Shown here in pieces: positions 23,801 through 36,190 of a stretch of DNA of 64,000 bases. The stretch's first letter is position 1. Every line of letters begins with the position of its first letter. The stretch covers positions 248,001 through 312,000 of the forward strand of contig VZRG01000275.1 in assembly GCA_013397435.1 (NCBI GenBank). The letters run 5' to 3'. This DNA is from Erythrocercus mccallii (lineage: Eukaryota; Chordata; Aves; Passeriformes; Dicruridae). The position numbers and the translations under genes were made by a program. The notes under the pieces are model-generated. The model was not told where the DNA came from, did not search any database, and was given only the letters and a program-made list of their open reading frames with translations.

Positions 23801-26800
23801 AGACGAGAACACATATGGGAGCACATGTGGTAGAGCAAGAGGTTCAGCTCCAACCTTGCTGATCCCAACACTTTCTGTCTTAACCAAATAGGGAGTTACC
23901 CTGCATGTTTCACAATGTAAAGCATCAGGATGAGTATTCCAAAGCAGCTCACCACTATGTCAGGAAGCCCTAGGATTCTGAAGAAGATGATGAGCTATGG
24001 CTTTCAGCCAGGCTGTTAAAATCTGCTGTGTTCACACAGTACTGTGATGGGATAACTATACCCCTACTAGTTCAACAGCCAGCTACAGCAGTTCGGAGAT
24101 TTTTGTATACTTATGCTTAACCTATTCAGACAAATTACCATTTTAATTTTCTTCAGAGCCTATCCCTATCAAAGGAACCCTTTCTTGCCCTCTTTTGTCC
24201 CACAAACATTTTCTTTCCACAAAATCACTGTGACTCCCCACCACAGAACCTGGGTATCAGTGCTCAAGATCCTGCAGTAACTGAAGGCCTTCTGTACTGT
24301 GTTTTCTGGCTTAATCTATCTCAGCTAAAGGATAATCCAGTGACCTTTTGCTGCCCTTACTGACAGTGGCACATGTGCTCATGACAGGGAGTCCCAGCAC
24401 CCCTCACTGATGTAGCCAGACACAGGAATGGTAACGAATGCTTTGTGGATGAAGTCTGGTCCTTCCAGAAGATCCCTCATTTTAGTACTGAGTTGCAGAG
24501 AAAGCTGCTGGGCAAGTGGTTAAGTCTTTTGCTCTATTAATTTTGTGTAATCCCCTCCTCTTGGGACTAGTATTACAGGAAATTGCCTTCCTCCCTACAA
24601 CTCATCCCATTGTACCAAGGGCAGTTGCTGCAGCCTTTGTTTAGCATTTCCATCCATCTGTTCTTCTCACACAAAATTGTTTATGAAAAAATCCTTGTTT
24701 TCTCTGTGTTGCGTATATCTTTGTTTCTCTGTTCTATCCTTTTGTATGCTTCATGCCTTCCATGCCTGTGCATTTCTCAGCCATGAACCCCCCAGAAGCT
24801 TTCACACTGCTCAGCATGGAGTTGTCCGTAGAGGCCATCCTGTGCTCAGCATCTGCATCAGTATTTAGAGTACATACATGTGTCACTGCTGTGAGGGACA
24901 GGAATGGAATATGAATATTTTTTGTACTCAGGGACCAGAGAGGAGAAGGGGTGTTCTCTCTGCTATACATCTGCTTCTAGAACTGCCCTCCTCTGAGCCC
25001 ATTTTAAGAAATCACACCCAGAGGGTCTATATTATCTTTCTTACTCTCTAAAGCAATGTACTAGATTGACTTGGCAAGATCAGTAACACTCTCAGACTCA
25101 GGATATTAGTTGCAGGTTTATTTTCTGGAACTATATAAAAAGTTCTTTTAAAAGACATTAACTATGAATTGTTCCTTATTAGGACCAAAAATATTTTATT
25201 TACTAGATGGATGAACTATTCTGACTCAAGAGATAAATGCTCTTATGGAGTGCTGCTTTTGTATAGGCAAGCCTGAAGGGATGGGCTGACAGATTCTTTT
25301 TAATCCCCTTGGAAACAGGGCTGGGGAGAGGGATTACTTCCTTCAAGGAAAAATGCAGATTTGGCACCCTAAAGCTATGTGTCTGAACTTGCTGGGTTGT
25401 GTGCATTCTGTTGTTTTATGCTAGATGAATAGAAGGGAATCAGACATCTCCATAATTTTTTCAATAGCCAGTCCAGCAGGAATGTGGAAGATCAAGTTTT
25501 GACAGTTTTCTCTTCCCAAGTAGGAGTTTCAACTCCTTCCCCTCCTCCTCCCATCCCAGTTTTTTTGAGGACAGGTTATGAAATGCAAGGCAAACAGGCA
25601 GATCTTCCTCAGGGTGACCTGGTAGTGTTATGCCATCCATTATTAAGGTGCAGATACTAGAAAAAAGTAGGCAACAGTACTGAGAGGTGAGACATGCTGG
25701 GACTGTGAGACACAATGCAGCTCCACCTCCAGGCAGTAGCCTGGAGCTACTGTGGTGTGAACAAGAGAGTGAGGGAACTGTGCCCAGACAACCCTTATCA
25801 CTTGAAGAACAAGGCATGTAAGAGGCAGATTATAAAAATTAAATAACCTTACATAGAGAAGGAGATTTAAACTAAATTTTACATGCCTCAGGTGAAAGTC
25901 CCAAACATTTGACTGAAGGAATGTGTATTTGTGGGGGGCACCACTGCTGATTTAAATTTTTAGTTTAGGCCCTGATAAGTGTTTGCTTGATTTGGAATGA
26001 AATGTGGGATTATTTCCAAGAACATAAAACCAATGTTTTCAGTGATATGCTCTTTATTGTGGCCTAAAGACCAGCTCTTGAGCTGAAAATATCCATTCCA
26101 GAGCACATGATGGTTCCTAGTAGCAAAGTGCTCATTTGGATGCAAGATGGGTAAAAGCAATAGCGTGGTCCTGCTGTGCCAGGGTTGCCCAGGTATCTTC
26201 AGGAGGACAGAGATGCTGGTTATGGCTTGCATGTGAAATAAGTTCTTGGAAATGAAGAAAAAAAATCTTCTCTCTTTCATTTCCTTATCGCAGATATTTT
26301 GGACCATGCTGAAATTTTGATCCTGGAGGCATAGCCATTCAGTGAATTCTGAATTGGTTGCTTGATAAATAATCTGAAGGAACTCAAGAAAGCAGAAAAG
26401 TATGACCCTAGATGGAGTAAAGGCTTGTATTCCTCTTGTTAGTTCTGATGGTCACTTACAGTGGACAACAATTCAAAATATACATCATTTACTTTGTATG
26501 CACTGCACTCATTTTGGTGTCTGAAGGTTTATACATAATATGTAAGAAATCTCAGAGCCAATGAAATGCTTTTCTTTTTTGAAGTGGAAACAACTGAACT
26601 CCCTCTAGGAGTTTTGGAACAAGACCACATGAAACACTAGGCTATTATTTGCAAAGCTGGCCATGTAAATTTGTCCTGAATACTGAGACTTTCTTCCAGG
26701 TGTGTCTTTAACCTGGTTTTCTATTGTAACATTAAAATCTGGGCCTCACAAGCAGTGATGGTTAAGAAATCTGTATTTACTAAAAATGTACAAGACACTG

Positions 26801-27130
26801 AGTATGCTCAGTCCTTGCAGTGAAATTTTCTGCCTTCAGAGTTGTCTGTGAGCACTAGTCTGAATGCAGATGATAGCACTTGCAGGTATAAGGAAATAAT
26901 TTTAAAATTGTTGGCGTTTCTTGAAAATAGATGCTTTATACAATGAAACTTCAGCAGAAAAAAATTCTAGTCTATCGAGAGGAATCCGCAACTGGTATTT
27001 GCAAGAGAAAAGTTTCCAAATTTGACTAATACAGTTGTAGTCTATAGTATATGTCTGTAGGTAAGTAAAGGTTGGGGTGGGAATGAGGGAATAACCAAAG
27101 TGTCAGTTCTTTAACCTGAGGATATTTTAC

Positions 27131-27210
27131 CTTATCCTGTAGCTCTTCCAGCTGATTTAAGTATTGCTGTGCCAGTTTTAAAGCCCTTGGAGACAGATGC
27201 GTGCACATTT
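27131..27210 (-). other. Weak candidate minus-strand exon, coiled-coil-like
   Basis: On the minus strand, 80 nt between an AG (27211-27212) and a GT donor (AAG|GTAAAA, 27129-27130) encodes MCTHLSPRALKLAQ then QYLNQLEELQDK. The helical leucine spacing and charged residues look more protein-like than neighbouring frames, and the frame is open upstream into GLPE. The pyrimidine tract before the AG is poor. I recognise no family and found no partner exon nearby on that strand, so a chance frame or a relic is at least as likely. Confidence 0.2.
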
Positions 27211-29479
27211 CTGGAAGCCCTACTTAAAAACCTTTGTATTGTCAAGGATGAAAGTTCTATTTAAATGACCTCAGAATCTATCTGCAGGAAATGAATGTTA
27301 AAAATCTCAAAATACCTCTTTTAAGACTGGGAGCTTTGCCTTGGTAGTCAGCCTGAGCATCTGCTGTTTCCTTACCTCCATGCAGTGTAGCACGTGCACC
27401 ACTCAACCCTATTCTTGCCACAAGAGCAAAGCTTCAGGTGTGCTTGTATGAAACCTGCCTGCACACATTCACATTTCCTCTTTTTCGTCAGTTCATGCTG
27501 AAGGTACAGCTATCTAGACTGAATGCTTTCCATTTTGGCTTATGAGACACATGACCCCTAACCAGCTCATTTATATTTTACACTGCATTTCACATAACAT
27601 ATTTTTTTTATGATTCAGTTATGCTTTCCAGTGAATATAAAGGTACAATACAAATGCATAGAATAATTTTAAAGAGATGCATTATTTTCTCTTATTATGC
27701 TGTCAGAATATTCTCATATCAGGATTTTCTTCCACAAAGACTTCAAACCTTCCTAATATTCTGTTTGTTTTTCACTTCTTTGGTTGTTAAGTATAATGTG
27801 CAAGAGTTTGTTCTTCTGGAAGATAAGCACAAGAACAATCCAACTTTCCTCCTTTAGTAATTGACTGGATTTCTAAAATTAAGTGACTGGAAATGTCCTA
27901 GCAAATGAGGATTTGTTCAATGAACTGGGAAAACACTTTGAACTTCAGGAATACATGCATTTAGTGAAGGATTAATTAATTTACTTCATTCTCTCCTATC
28001 ATCAGGACTTTAGGAGACTGGGCAGATTTTTTTACAGTAGGTTCTTAGCACAGTTCCCCAGAGTTGACCTCTCCAATACCTGCACTCACTGGGTTACTAC
28101 TGCTCTTTCTGCACGTGCACAAAACTTGTGTTCTCCTCTACCCCCTCCCTTTTGCTATGTAACTCCTCTGCAGCCTGAATCCCTCCCTGCAGCCATGCAT
28201 GCTCTGCACCCTCTGTCCCAGGTCTGACTGTCTCCTTGGGAAGCAAACCAGATGCCTCCAGGCCTTGCTACATCTTACAGCTATGGCAACAGGTTTGTGA
28301 CCCTGTGGGACTGGCACACCTGAAACCCATGCATTGCTTTAACCTATTAGGAATCGATGCTTTACAACTGTTGTCTGAAGAGGGTCCAGAAGAGGGCTGA
28401 TGTCCAGGGATAATCAGGGGAAATGCAGAGCTATTCCTACGTACTGCTAAGTATTGTGAGACTGGGATACTGATTGCCTTCAGCTAACCCTGCCTTGCTA
28501 CCCTTTTGTCTTGCACCCCTTATCAGAGAGTTTTCACAGAGAAATAAGAAACATTAATCCTTGGATGCAGCTGAGGTTCTCAGAGAAAAGACACCTTGAA
28601 GGTGTGCTTGACCACTGTATAAATTTTCTTTTTATGAGGACTGAAACTATGGAGGGGTAGGAAAAGAAAAGGAAAAAAACAACAAAAAAAGGCTTCCTAC
28701 ATGTGTGTTTGGATGAAAGGTGAAGGATGAAAGGAAGGTGTCTACAATGGAAGACAAGCTCCACCATGTACCTCTGAAGCCATTTCATAGGTACTGTTTT
28801 CTTGTTTTGTGTAAGAACGAGGTTTATGCAGCTTTTAAACTGACAAAAATCACATTAAGTATGGGTTTTAAAGGTAACAAGAAAAGAAGTTTTTGTTGTT
28901 TTGCATAGTAATAGTAATAATAACAATAGTTAAAAACATTAATTGAAAACAAAATTTTTGGGATGCCATATCAGGGGTTTTTTTTCCCTATGAAACAATC
29001 TGTGCTTCAATAACTGATTTCAAGGAGAAAACCAAAATCACTCTCAGCAGAGCAAATGGTGCAAATACCTGTTTGTTATGGTGCTAATAATTTTTTTTTC
29101 TGTGCTCCCAGACCTTTCATATTTCCTGACTGTTGGACTGCTTACTGATAGAGGAATTCTTCAGTTGTATGTTTAGGCTTTTTTTGGTGTTTTCTTCTCC
29201 CCTATAAGTGTCCTTATAAGAGTCCTTTCCTTTTCCTGGATCTAGCTCAGTGTGGAGGTGGGCTGGGGCATGAGGAGCAGCAGGTAGAGAAAGGCTGGGA
29301 GGTATTTGGAGCAAGCTGTGAATAAGTTCACTCCAGCAGAGGTACCACAGGAGATCTAGCAGCCAGTGGAGCAGGACTGACCTGACATTTTCTACAGGTT
29401 GCTATAAAAATGGGGGCTGGTTTGCAGCCCACTCTGGGAGGCTCTTCCTCCACTGCCCCATTTTGGGACATTGTCTTAA
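27211..29479. other. Intergenic sequence, no gene seen
   Basis: Only short, unrelated reading frames are present. There is a small AATAGT-type repeat near 28909-28930. The block 28120-28330 is somewhat richer in C and T. No transposon was recognised. Confidence 0.55.
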
Positions 29480-29960
29480 CATTGTCTGTTAAGTCATACA
29501 ATACTATAAATACGCTCCCCTGGAGAGAGAGCAGTTAAGCAGACACTAATATAAACATGCTCCCCTTGAGAGAGAGCAGCCCTTAGGCTGGAGCTTGTTG
29601 CCATGCCCTGGCATTGCAGGGTGAAGCCCTGGCAGACAGCTCTCGTCGTCATGGTGAGAAAGTGTGTTACCCCAACAGGCTTTGCAGCAACTATGTAAAT
29701 CTTTTGTACCCTGTTGGCCCTTCCCCTTTACTCTTCCCCTGAGCCCTCAGATGATTAGTCCTGATGTTCTACCCTGCCTCCTTGCCTTTCCCATATAAAC
29801 CCCTGTTTCCTCTGGCTCTGGCTCTTTGTCACTGGACTCATCTGAAGCAGAAGCTGAATAAAGCCTCCTGCGGAACTCCACACAAAGGCTTGGTTTCTTC
29901 CTTCAGCATCACCCCAAAGGGCTGATTTTACTGAAGAGCTTGAAATCACTCAGCAGCAGT
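29480..29960 (+). mobile_element. Probable endogenous retrovirus LTR (solo or partial)
   Basis: The region has LTR architecture. A TATA box (CCATATAAACCCC, TATAAA at 29794-29799) is followed 63 nt later by AATAAAGCCTCCTGC (AATAAA at 29857-29862), the compact spacing expected between promoter and poly(A) signal around an R region. The upstream part (29503-29579) carries an imperfect direct repeat like a U3 enhancer. The block GTACCCTGTTGGCCCTTCCC resembles avian LTRs I have seen, but I cannot name the family. Exact TG...CA ends and target duplications were not resolved, and no gag, pol or env reading frame or primer-binding site was seen next to it. Confidence 0.5.
29503..29579. repeat. Imperfect direct repeat, ~33-bp units 45 bp apart
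   Basis: Two units share TATAAA, GCTCCCC and GAGAGAGAGCAG in the same order (29503-29534 and 29546-29579). Each unit has its own TATA-like word. The pair lies in the presumed U3 part of the LTR and could be duplicated enhancer sequence. Confidence 0.7.
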
Positions 29961-30189
29961 GGACATGCCTGTACCGCTGGGATGTCCTTCTAAGGACACT
30001 TCTGCAGGAAGGTCATGGCACTCTGACCACCACTGCCCGCCGCAACACCCCATGGCCCTCCCAAGCATCTGTGCAGGGGCCATTACACTCCATGGTGCTC
30101 CATAAGCACCTTCTGTTGAGATGTCTCTGGACCACAGTCATGTACATCCATGTACAAAACGAAATGCACGTCCCCATCCCTCCCTACAA

Positions 30190-30697
30190 ACCTTGTGGTT
30201 CTTTATCAAGATGAAGGAACAGGACATTCTGGTGAAAACCCACCTGGAGTGCTGTGTCTAGCCCTGGGACCCTGACTTAAGAAGGATGTGGACCAATGGA
30301 TCAAGTCCAGACACGGGCCGTGAAGATGGTGAAAGAGCTGGAGCACCTCCACTGTGAGGACAGGCTGAGTTGGGGCGGTTCTGCATGGACGAGTCTCTGG
30401 GATGACCCCATATCACCTTCCAGTTACAGAAGGGGACCTATGAGAAGCTGGATGTGGACTTTTGACAGGGGCATGTAGAAGCTGGACAAGGGCAGAATGG
30501 TTTAAAGAGAAAGAGAGTAGATTTAGGCTAGATACAAGGAAGAATTTGTTTACAATGAACGTGGTGAGACTCTGGAACATGTTGCCCAGAAAAGTTGTTG
30601 ATTCCCCATACCTGTGAGCATTCAAGGCCAGGCTGCATGAAACTAAGCAAGGTCACTTTCAAACAAGACTATTTTATGATTTTATGCTTCTGTTCTG
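30190..30697 (+). mobile_element. CR1 LINE 3' portion (sense)
   Basis: The plus strand encodes decayed CR1 ORF2 C-terminus. QTRAVKMVKELEHLHCEDRL appears at about 30305-30365, and the DNA block GTGGTGAGACTCTGGAACATG (30560-30580) corresponds to the VRLWNMLP segment. The 3' end shows degenerate octamers (ATTTTATGATTTTATG, 30671-30686), followed by TTCTGTGG. It is broken by stops and frameshifts and is inactive. Its 5' limit is approximate. It is the only sense-strand CR1 recognised and lies just after the LTR. Confidence 0.82.
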
Positions 30698-32982
30698 TGG
30701 CAAAGCTCCATGCTGGCTTAGATGGTGCTCAGAGATTTGTAGTTAATATCCTTTCACCTGGTGAAAGAGACTGCTAAAGAGACGGACTGAAAAGCAGTAT
30801 TATTGTCTCCTAAATCTTAAAATTTTGGAGTCAAAATACTTGGACAGAAACTGTAAAAAGAGGAAACAAAAATAAAGAGCGTGAATTGGTTTCTGCCTGA
30901 GGACTTTTTGTCACAACCCTCCGGAGACTGACGCAGGGTGAAGGAACTGTTACAATCAGTGTCAATCAGGATTTTCAAAGAGGCATCTCTGGTTCTTATG
31001 GTAATCAACAATGAAATCTTTTCAGAGAAGCATGATCCTACTTATTCCCTTTTTTCCCTTTTATTTGACTGCTAACACTTTAGGCTTCTGAGGGTTTTAT
31101 ATTAAATATTTTCTAAGCAGTCAGAGTATCTCTCCTTCATGCTGTACACTTGGCTTGGAGATGTTATCTAGCTTTTCTTCCATCTTTTATTATTTTGAAT
31201 ACATACTCAGCATTATGACGTTTACCCTCAGTGCTGATAATTACAGATACAATAGGGAGTAAACAACTTTATTCTGTTACAAAAGGAATGTGGCTGTAAA
31301 GCATAGGGCCAAGGAAAACTTAAGGCTCACTGCTGAGATAAGTGCATGTACCCTGAATATAATCCTATTAAGAAATTGATTACAAAAATCTGAAATGAAA
31401 TTGCAAACAAGGCTCTCTGTATGATATATCTCATCCCATCTAGATTAAGAACCAGCTGAACCTACAACCAATTTAGGGAAAAGCAATTGCAAAGCCCTTC
31501 AGAAGTGATTTTTTTTAAGTTTTGAGCCCTTCAGAAGATAAATGCATATCCTATTTGCAGTTTAAATTAAAGACAAAGACCTAGTCAGGCAAAAGCAAAT
31601 TTTTGGAGCTGATATGAGTTACTCTGTTGAATTACTTTAACCAGAGGATTATATAGATTATTTATTCTATGGATTTTTACGCTTGTTTGACTCTACAACA
31701 ATAACAAAGTCTTGACTGTTTAATTTTCATTTAAGTATCTATATTTCATTTGTTAAGCAAGCATAGCATAGCTTCTGCATTGTAACCCTGTGTGGTTTTA
31801 TATTTCTATATATACACATAGAGCTGAAAAAGCCAAACTTACCTTTGGCATTTATATGTGAAGGAGCTTCAGTATGTTATGACTGAATGTGAGTCCACTG
31901 AATTTTTATTTTTCCTGTAGACCATTTGCGAACAGTCATTGGGGTAAATCCTTCCTCCCCAAATCATACTCTTGAACACTCAATACAGCTGAACTTTTGG
32001 ATCCCATGAAATGAGAATGTAAATGGTCTGTGTGAGCCTAATCTCCAGGCTGGAGGTTTAGAAGGAGAGGGGTGATAGGAAAAAGACCTAAATTAGGCTT
32101 GAAGAGGTTTTTTTAATACAGTGTGCAAATTTTGTATGCAATGCCATTTGTCCCCAGCTGTCTTGGAATTTCTAAAACTTTTATTTCTACTTCCTTAAGT
32201 ATGGTCCAGTCAGAGTACAGATGCCTAATTGTTCTGGCACATCTGTTCAGGTCCATAATCACTTTCCTAATTAGATTGTCTTTGGGGTTCATTCAGTTAT
32301 CCACCTTGGATATCTGAGGTTTTCAGAGCATGGAGAACAAGGTCCACTTTGGAGCCTTCACAGACATAAGCTGCTGCTTCTTCCTCCCTGTGGGGAAGCT
32401 GAACTTGCATTGAAACATCTGGGAATTATGTGCAGAGGTAAGAGACAGAATGGCTTTTCTCTAAAATCTTTTGATTATTTCCAGTTTGCCTGCTCAAAGA
32501 GGTGAAGAGAGGGAAGGCCTATGGTAGTAACTTTCAGAGAAACTTGTGGAAGAGCCAAAGATCTGTTCCCTAATCCCACAGGGTATAAAAATCTACAGGG
32601 AAAATAGTAATGCAGGCTTTGACTCACTAATCCCTCTGTCTTGAGATGCATGATAGCCCCTCACAGCACAGAAGTCATGTTATGCTAATCGAAACCACTA
32701 ACAGGCAGATGTTTCCTTTTCCTAAACAAGACAAGGCACCCTTTTTTTTCTTTTTCATCCTGGCAGTTGTATTGCCACCTTCCTAAGAGAAACCAATACA
32801 GATTCCTGGGGCTGATTCTGTCAGAGTCGCCAATTTTCTAAACAAGCTTAACCTTAGAATTTAAGTAATGTTTGGAATGATGCAACAGCAGCAGCACATT
32901 GGTCATCTCTCGCTTTCTGTAGCATCCTTGTTTTGTATGCTGCAGTGTCCAATTGAGGCTTTGCTCTAAGCATCATGGAAAT

Positions 32983-32997
32983 GATAGATAGATAGAT

Positions 32998-33044
<47 letters not shown>

Positions 33045-33079
33045 GATAGATAGATAGATGATAGACAGACAGATAGGCA
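32983..33079. repeat. Compound (GATA)n microsatellite
   Basis: About 24 GATA-type units, broken by GATGATA junctions and ending in GACAGACAGATAGGCAG variants. The long uninterrupted core (33001-33044) suggests length polymorphism. Confidence 0.97.
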
Positions 33080-35949
33080 GAAAGTCTGTCTTTGCTCCAT
33101 ACAGCTTAGATAAGGATGGTCTGCATTACAGTTGAATTTTTTTTTTTATTTATAGAAGCCAAGAGGGAGGGAAAAGGACCACAAACATGGTCATACAGAA
33201 ACTTTAAATAATCTATCTGGACAGACCACTTGCATCAATAAAATTTTCAAATTGCTACCTTTAAAAACTCACATGTCTGTCATTTTTAACTTGAGAAAAA
33301 ATTCAGAGAAAGTTTTAGAAGAAAAAGTTTTAGAATGGAATTTTAGAACAGCTGGCAAAACAAAATTGTTGACACATAACTTTGTTTTTAAAGTGTTTTT
33401 ATTATTGGATTTCTGTTACAATTTTATTACTGGGCAGTAGCAGATTCTTGAGATTTCTGTAAAACTGGGTCAGTCTCATCAGACTTCAACTCTTTTGTTC
33501 TTTGAAAAGAGAAATTCAGCATTAGCTAACCTCTTCAGGGTGGTTTTTCTTCCAGTAGGATGTGTACGCTGATGATAGCGGTGTAAGTAGCACAAAAAAA
33601 TACCTGCAATCTTTGCATGGTAGCCAAACCTCTGAAATGCCAAAGTTCATACCTCTGCCACAGGTGAATGGGTTTGGTAAAAAGAAAACAGCCTCAGGGT
33701 TTGCAACAAAGTAAAAAATCAACTACAAAATGTTAATGATTAAAAAAAGAAACCCCCTACTCCCCCTCAACATTTGCACTTTAATTCTTCTCTGACACAA
33801 AGACCACTAAAAATATCTGGAGATTCTGCTCTTGTTAAAGCTTTAGGCCCCATAGCAGACCGGTCTTTATTTCAGATGGGGATACAGATTTCTCAAATTG
33901 ACCCAAATTTTAGGCATTAAACAGACCTCAGAAACTTCTGACATGCTTGAGGTTTGCCCATAAGCCAGCTGCCCCTCTTTGCCATTGGCTGGGTCAGAGA
34001 GAAAACAGACACAATGGAGAGGCCCTGGGGAGAAGCGTGCCCCACCTGCCCAAACCTGAAGGGCCAGGAGAAAGCCTGTGGGACCTTGGCAGCCCTTCCA
34101 TGCTTGACATTTAATTGCTGATTCTCACACCTACCCATCTAAAAGAGTGCCGGAAACTTTCACTCACACAGCTCTAGCAAAAACCCTGCACTTTTAACAT
34201 TGCCAGTTTTATTACTGGAGTGCTTCAAATAAGTCAAAACATTCATTGTCTGACTAAAGCTGAAATTTGCTCTATAATTCCAATACAAAATATTAATTGT
34301 ATTGAAGGGCAAAGTAATTTTAAACCAAAATGTGTGATTTCAGCATAGAGCGTAGATGAACATTGTCCCCATTCATACAAGTTCAAGGAACTGCAGAAGT
34401 AGTGTATACAGCTACTGTCACCTCTGTGGGGTCTGAGCTTGTAGTCACTCTATTACAGCATACTAGCCTTTGGAAGGAGTGCTGAAAACAATAGCCAAAC
34501 CTAATGCCAAAAATAAATTTGATAGAAAGTGCTTTTTTAAAGTGTTGAGCTGACTCTGAAGCTTGTAGATTGATTTTTTAAAAGACTGTTCTGCTAGAAA
34601 TAGCACTTAAAGAAAAAATGCATTTACTAAGCTACTCTCTCCTTAGAGGTGGAAGTGAGTTCAGTTCTTTTATTTAATATATGTTACTTTTAATCACACT
34701 TTTTGGTAAACCCACTTGGAAGAGGAGGGAGAAATAAAGGGGATCATTGTTTGTTTCTGAGCCCCAGTGTCTGCTAGAAATTATTACTGTTTGTTTCACA
34801 ACGGGGTGTGAATTACTTGGTTGCAGTCAACCATTGTTTGGAAATATATTTTGGAATGTTTCGTTTATGAAAGCTTTTTATTTGCTTAGAATTCATGATT
34901 CTGTATTTCTTTCAGCTGTTCACATATTCTGTTGCTACAGAATTGCTCACTTTTATAACAGATTCAACTAATAACCAGACTTTTGTTTCAAACTACATCT
35001 TGAAGCATGGTGTAAAATCTAATTCCTGAAAGCTGCATTAAACCAGGATCTCCTACGTTGTACACTCTGCTAACAGTGATCCTGGGATTTAACTTTTAAT
35101 AGAAATCTTCCATTATTTCCTGGAAATAATTAAATAAAAGGTGGTCCTAAATTTTTGCAAGTGTGATGAACATATTTTCAAGTGTGATGATTTGCATTGA
35201 GCTGTTTTGGATCTTTGTAATATGTTGGAAGACAGCAGTTGTTTTTCCCATTTTGTCTGACCATATGTGAATTAGCTGCATAAAATGCATCTGAGTTCAC
35301 TAGTGCTGGATGATCGGGGAGACTGAGGCCTGATTTTGACAGTGGGAGAGAAATTCAGATTTTCTTTTAAGTGTTGATTAGAACTGGATCACTTCCAGAT
35401 TAATGAGTTTAATCCAAATAGTACAATTGCCCCTGATCTCCCTTGCATTTGTCAGAGGGAGGAATGTTCCTGTGGGAAGGACAGACGTGGCTGTGCTGGT
35501 AAAGGCAGCAGAGCTGGAGTGCCTTTCTCACACAGTGACAGTGTTTGAGGGACCAAGATGAACACCAATATTCAGACTCCAGCTTCTGGCTACATTCTGG
35601 ATATCCAGAATGTACTGCTCATGGGGCTGTCTGTTGCTTAGTAAGCACTTTTGAAGACAGATTTTGACTTTGAGACTTAATGAATTTTGGCATTCTGGAA
35701 ACAAGGGTCATGGATGAAAATTAAACCTTGCTAACAACATAACTATTTTTGATCAAAATTTTGAACTTTCAACTCTTTAGCATTCTCTTGTTGGTTTTTA
35801 GGAGCTATATGATTTTGTATCTACTTTACTTACCTAGATGAAAGTGAGCAGGTTACCTCAGCAGAGTAAAAATCTCTGAAATGGTGATATGTGGTCTTTG
35901 TGTCACAGTTGCAGTTTTCACTGTGTTCATTATGTGGAGACATACAGAT

Positions 35950-36190
35950 ATGGATAGGAAAGGACCTCAATCACCTTGTCCAGGCCACTGCTAACTTAGA
36001 CAGCCATATGACACCAACACCTGAGAAATTCATCTTTTTAGATCTAAGTTCTAGTCCCACTACTCTTTTTGAAAGGCTGCTCCACAGCTTTGCCTTGTAG
36101 GTGATTAGAGGCCTTTCTCCAATGACGTGTGAACGTCCTCAGTCAGAATTGTCCCTACAGCTGGTTTGCAGCATCTCTAGCTTCTTCCCC
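35950..36190. repeat. Possible degraded interspersed repeat
   Basis: The opening (GATAGGAAAGGACCTCAATCACCTTGTCCAGG) has the cadence of an old CR1 3' end read antisense (GGAAGGGACCT...CATCTAGTCC), and later GAAAGGCTGCTCCAC is also repeat-like. Divergence is too great for me to be sure. Confidence 0.3.

Larger units (their letters stand above)
13971..27130. other. Intergenic sequence downstream of ARHGAP6
   Basis: Thirteen kilobases with no supportable exon on either strand. Reading frames are short, mutually overlapping and of unremarkable composition (the longest is 165 codons, minus strand, 21434-21931). Contents I can point to are an AT dinucleotide tract (15189-15212), a strong short hairpin (15667-15716), an AAGG tract (18525-18548), a two-unit TTAGGG match at 17537 and a perfect 20-bp palindrome at 20870-20889. 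No clear CR1 copy was recognised. Confidence 0.6.
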
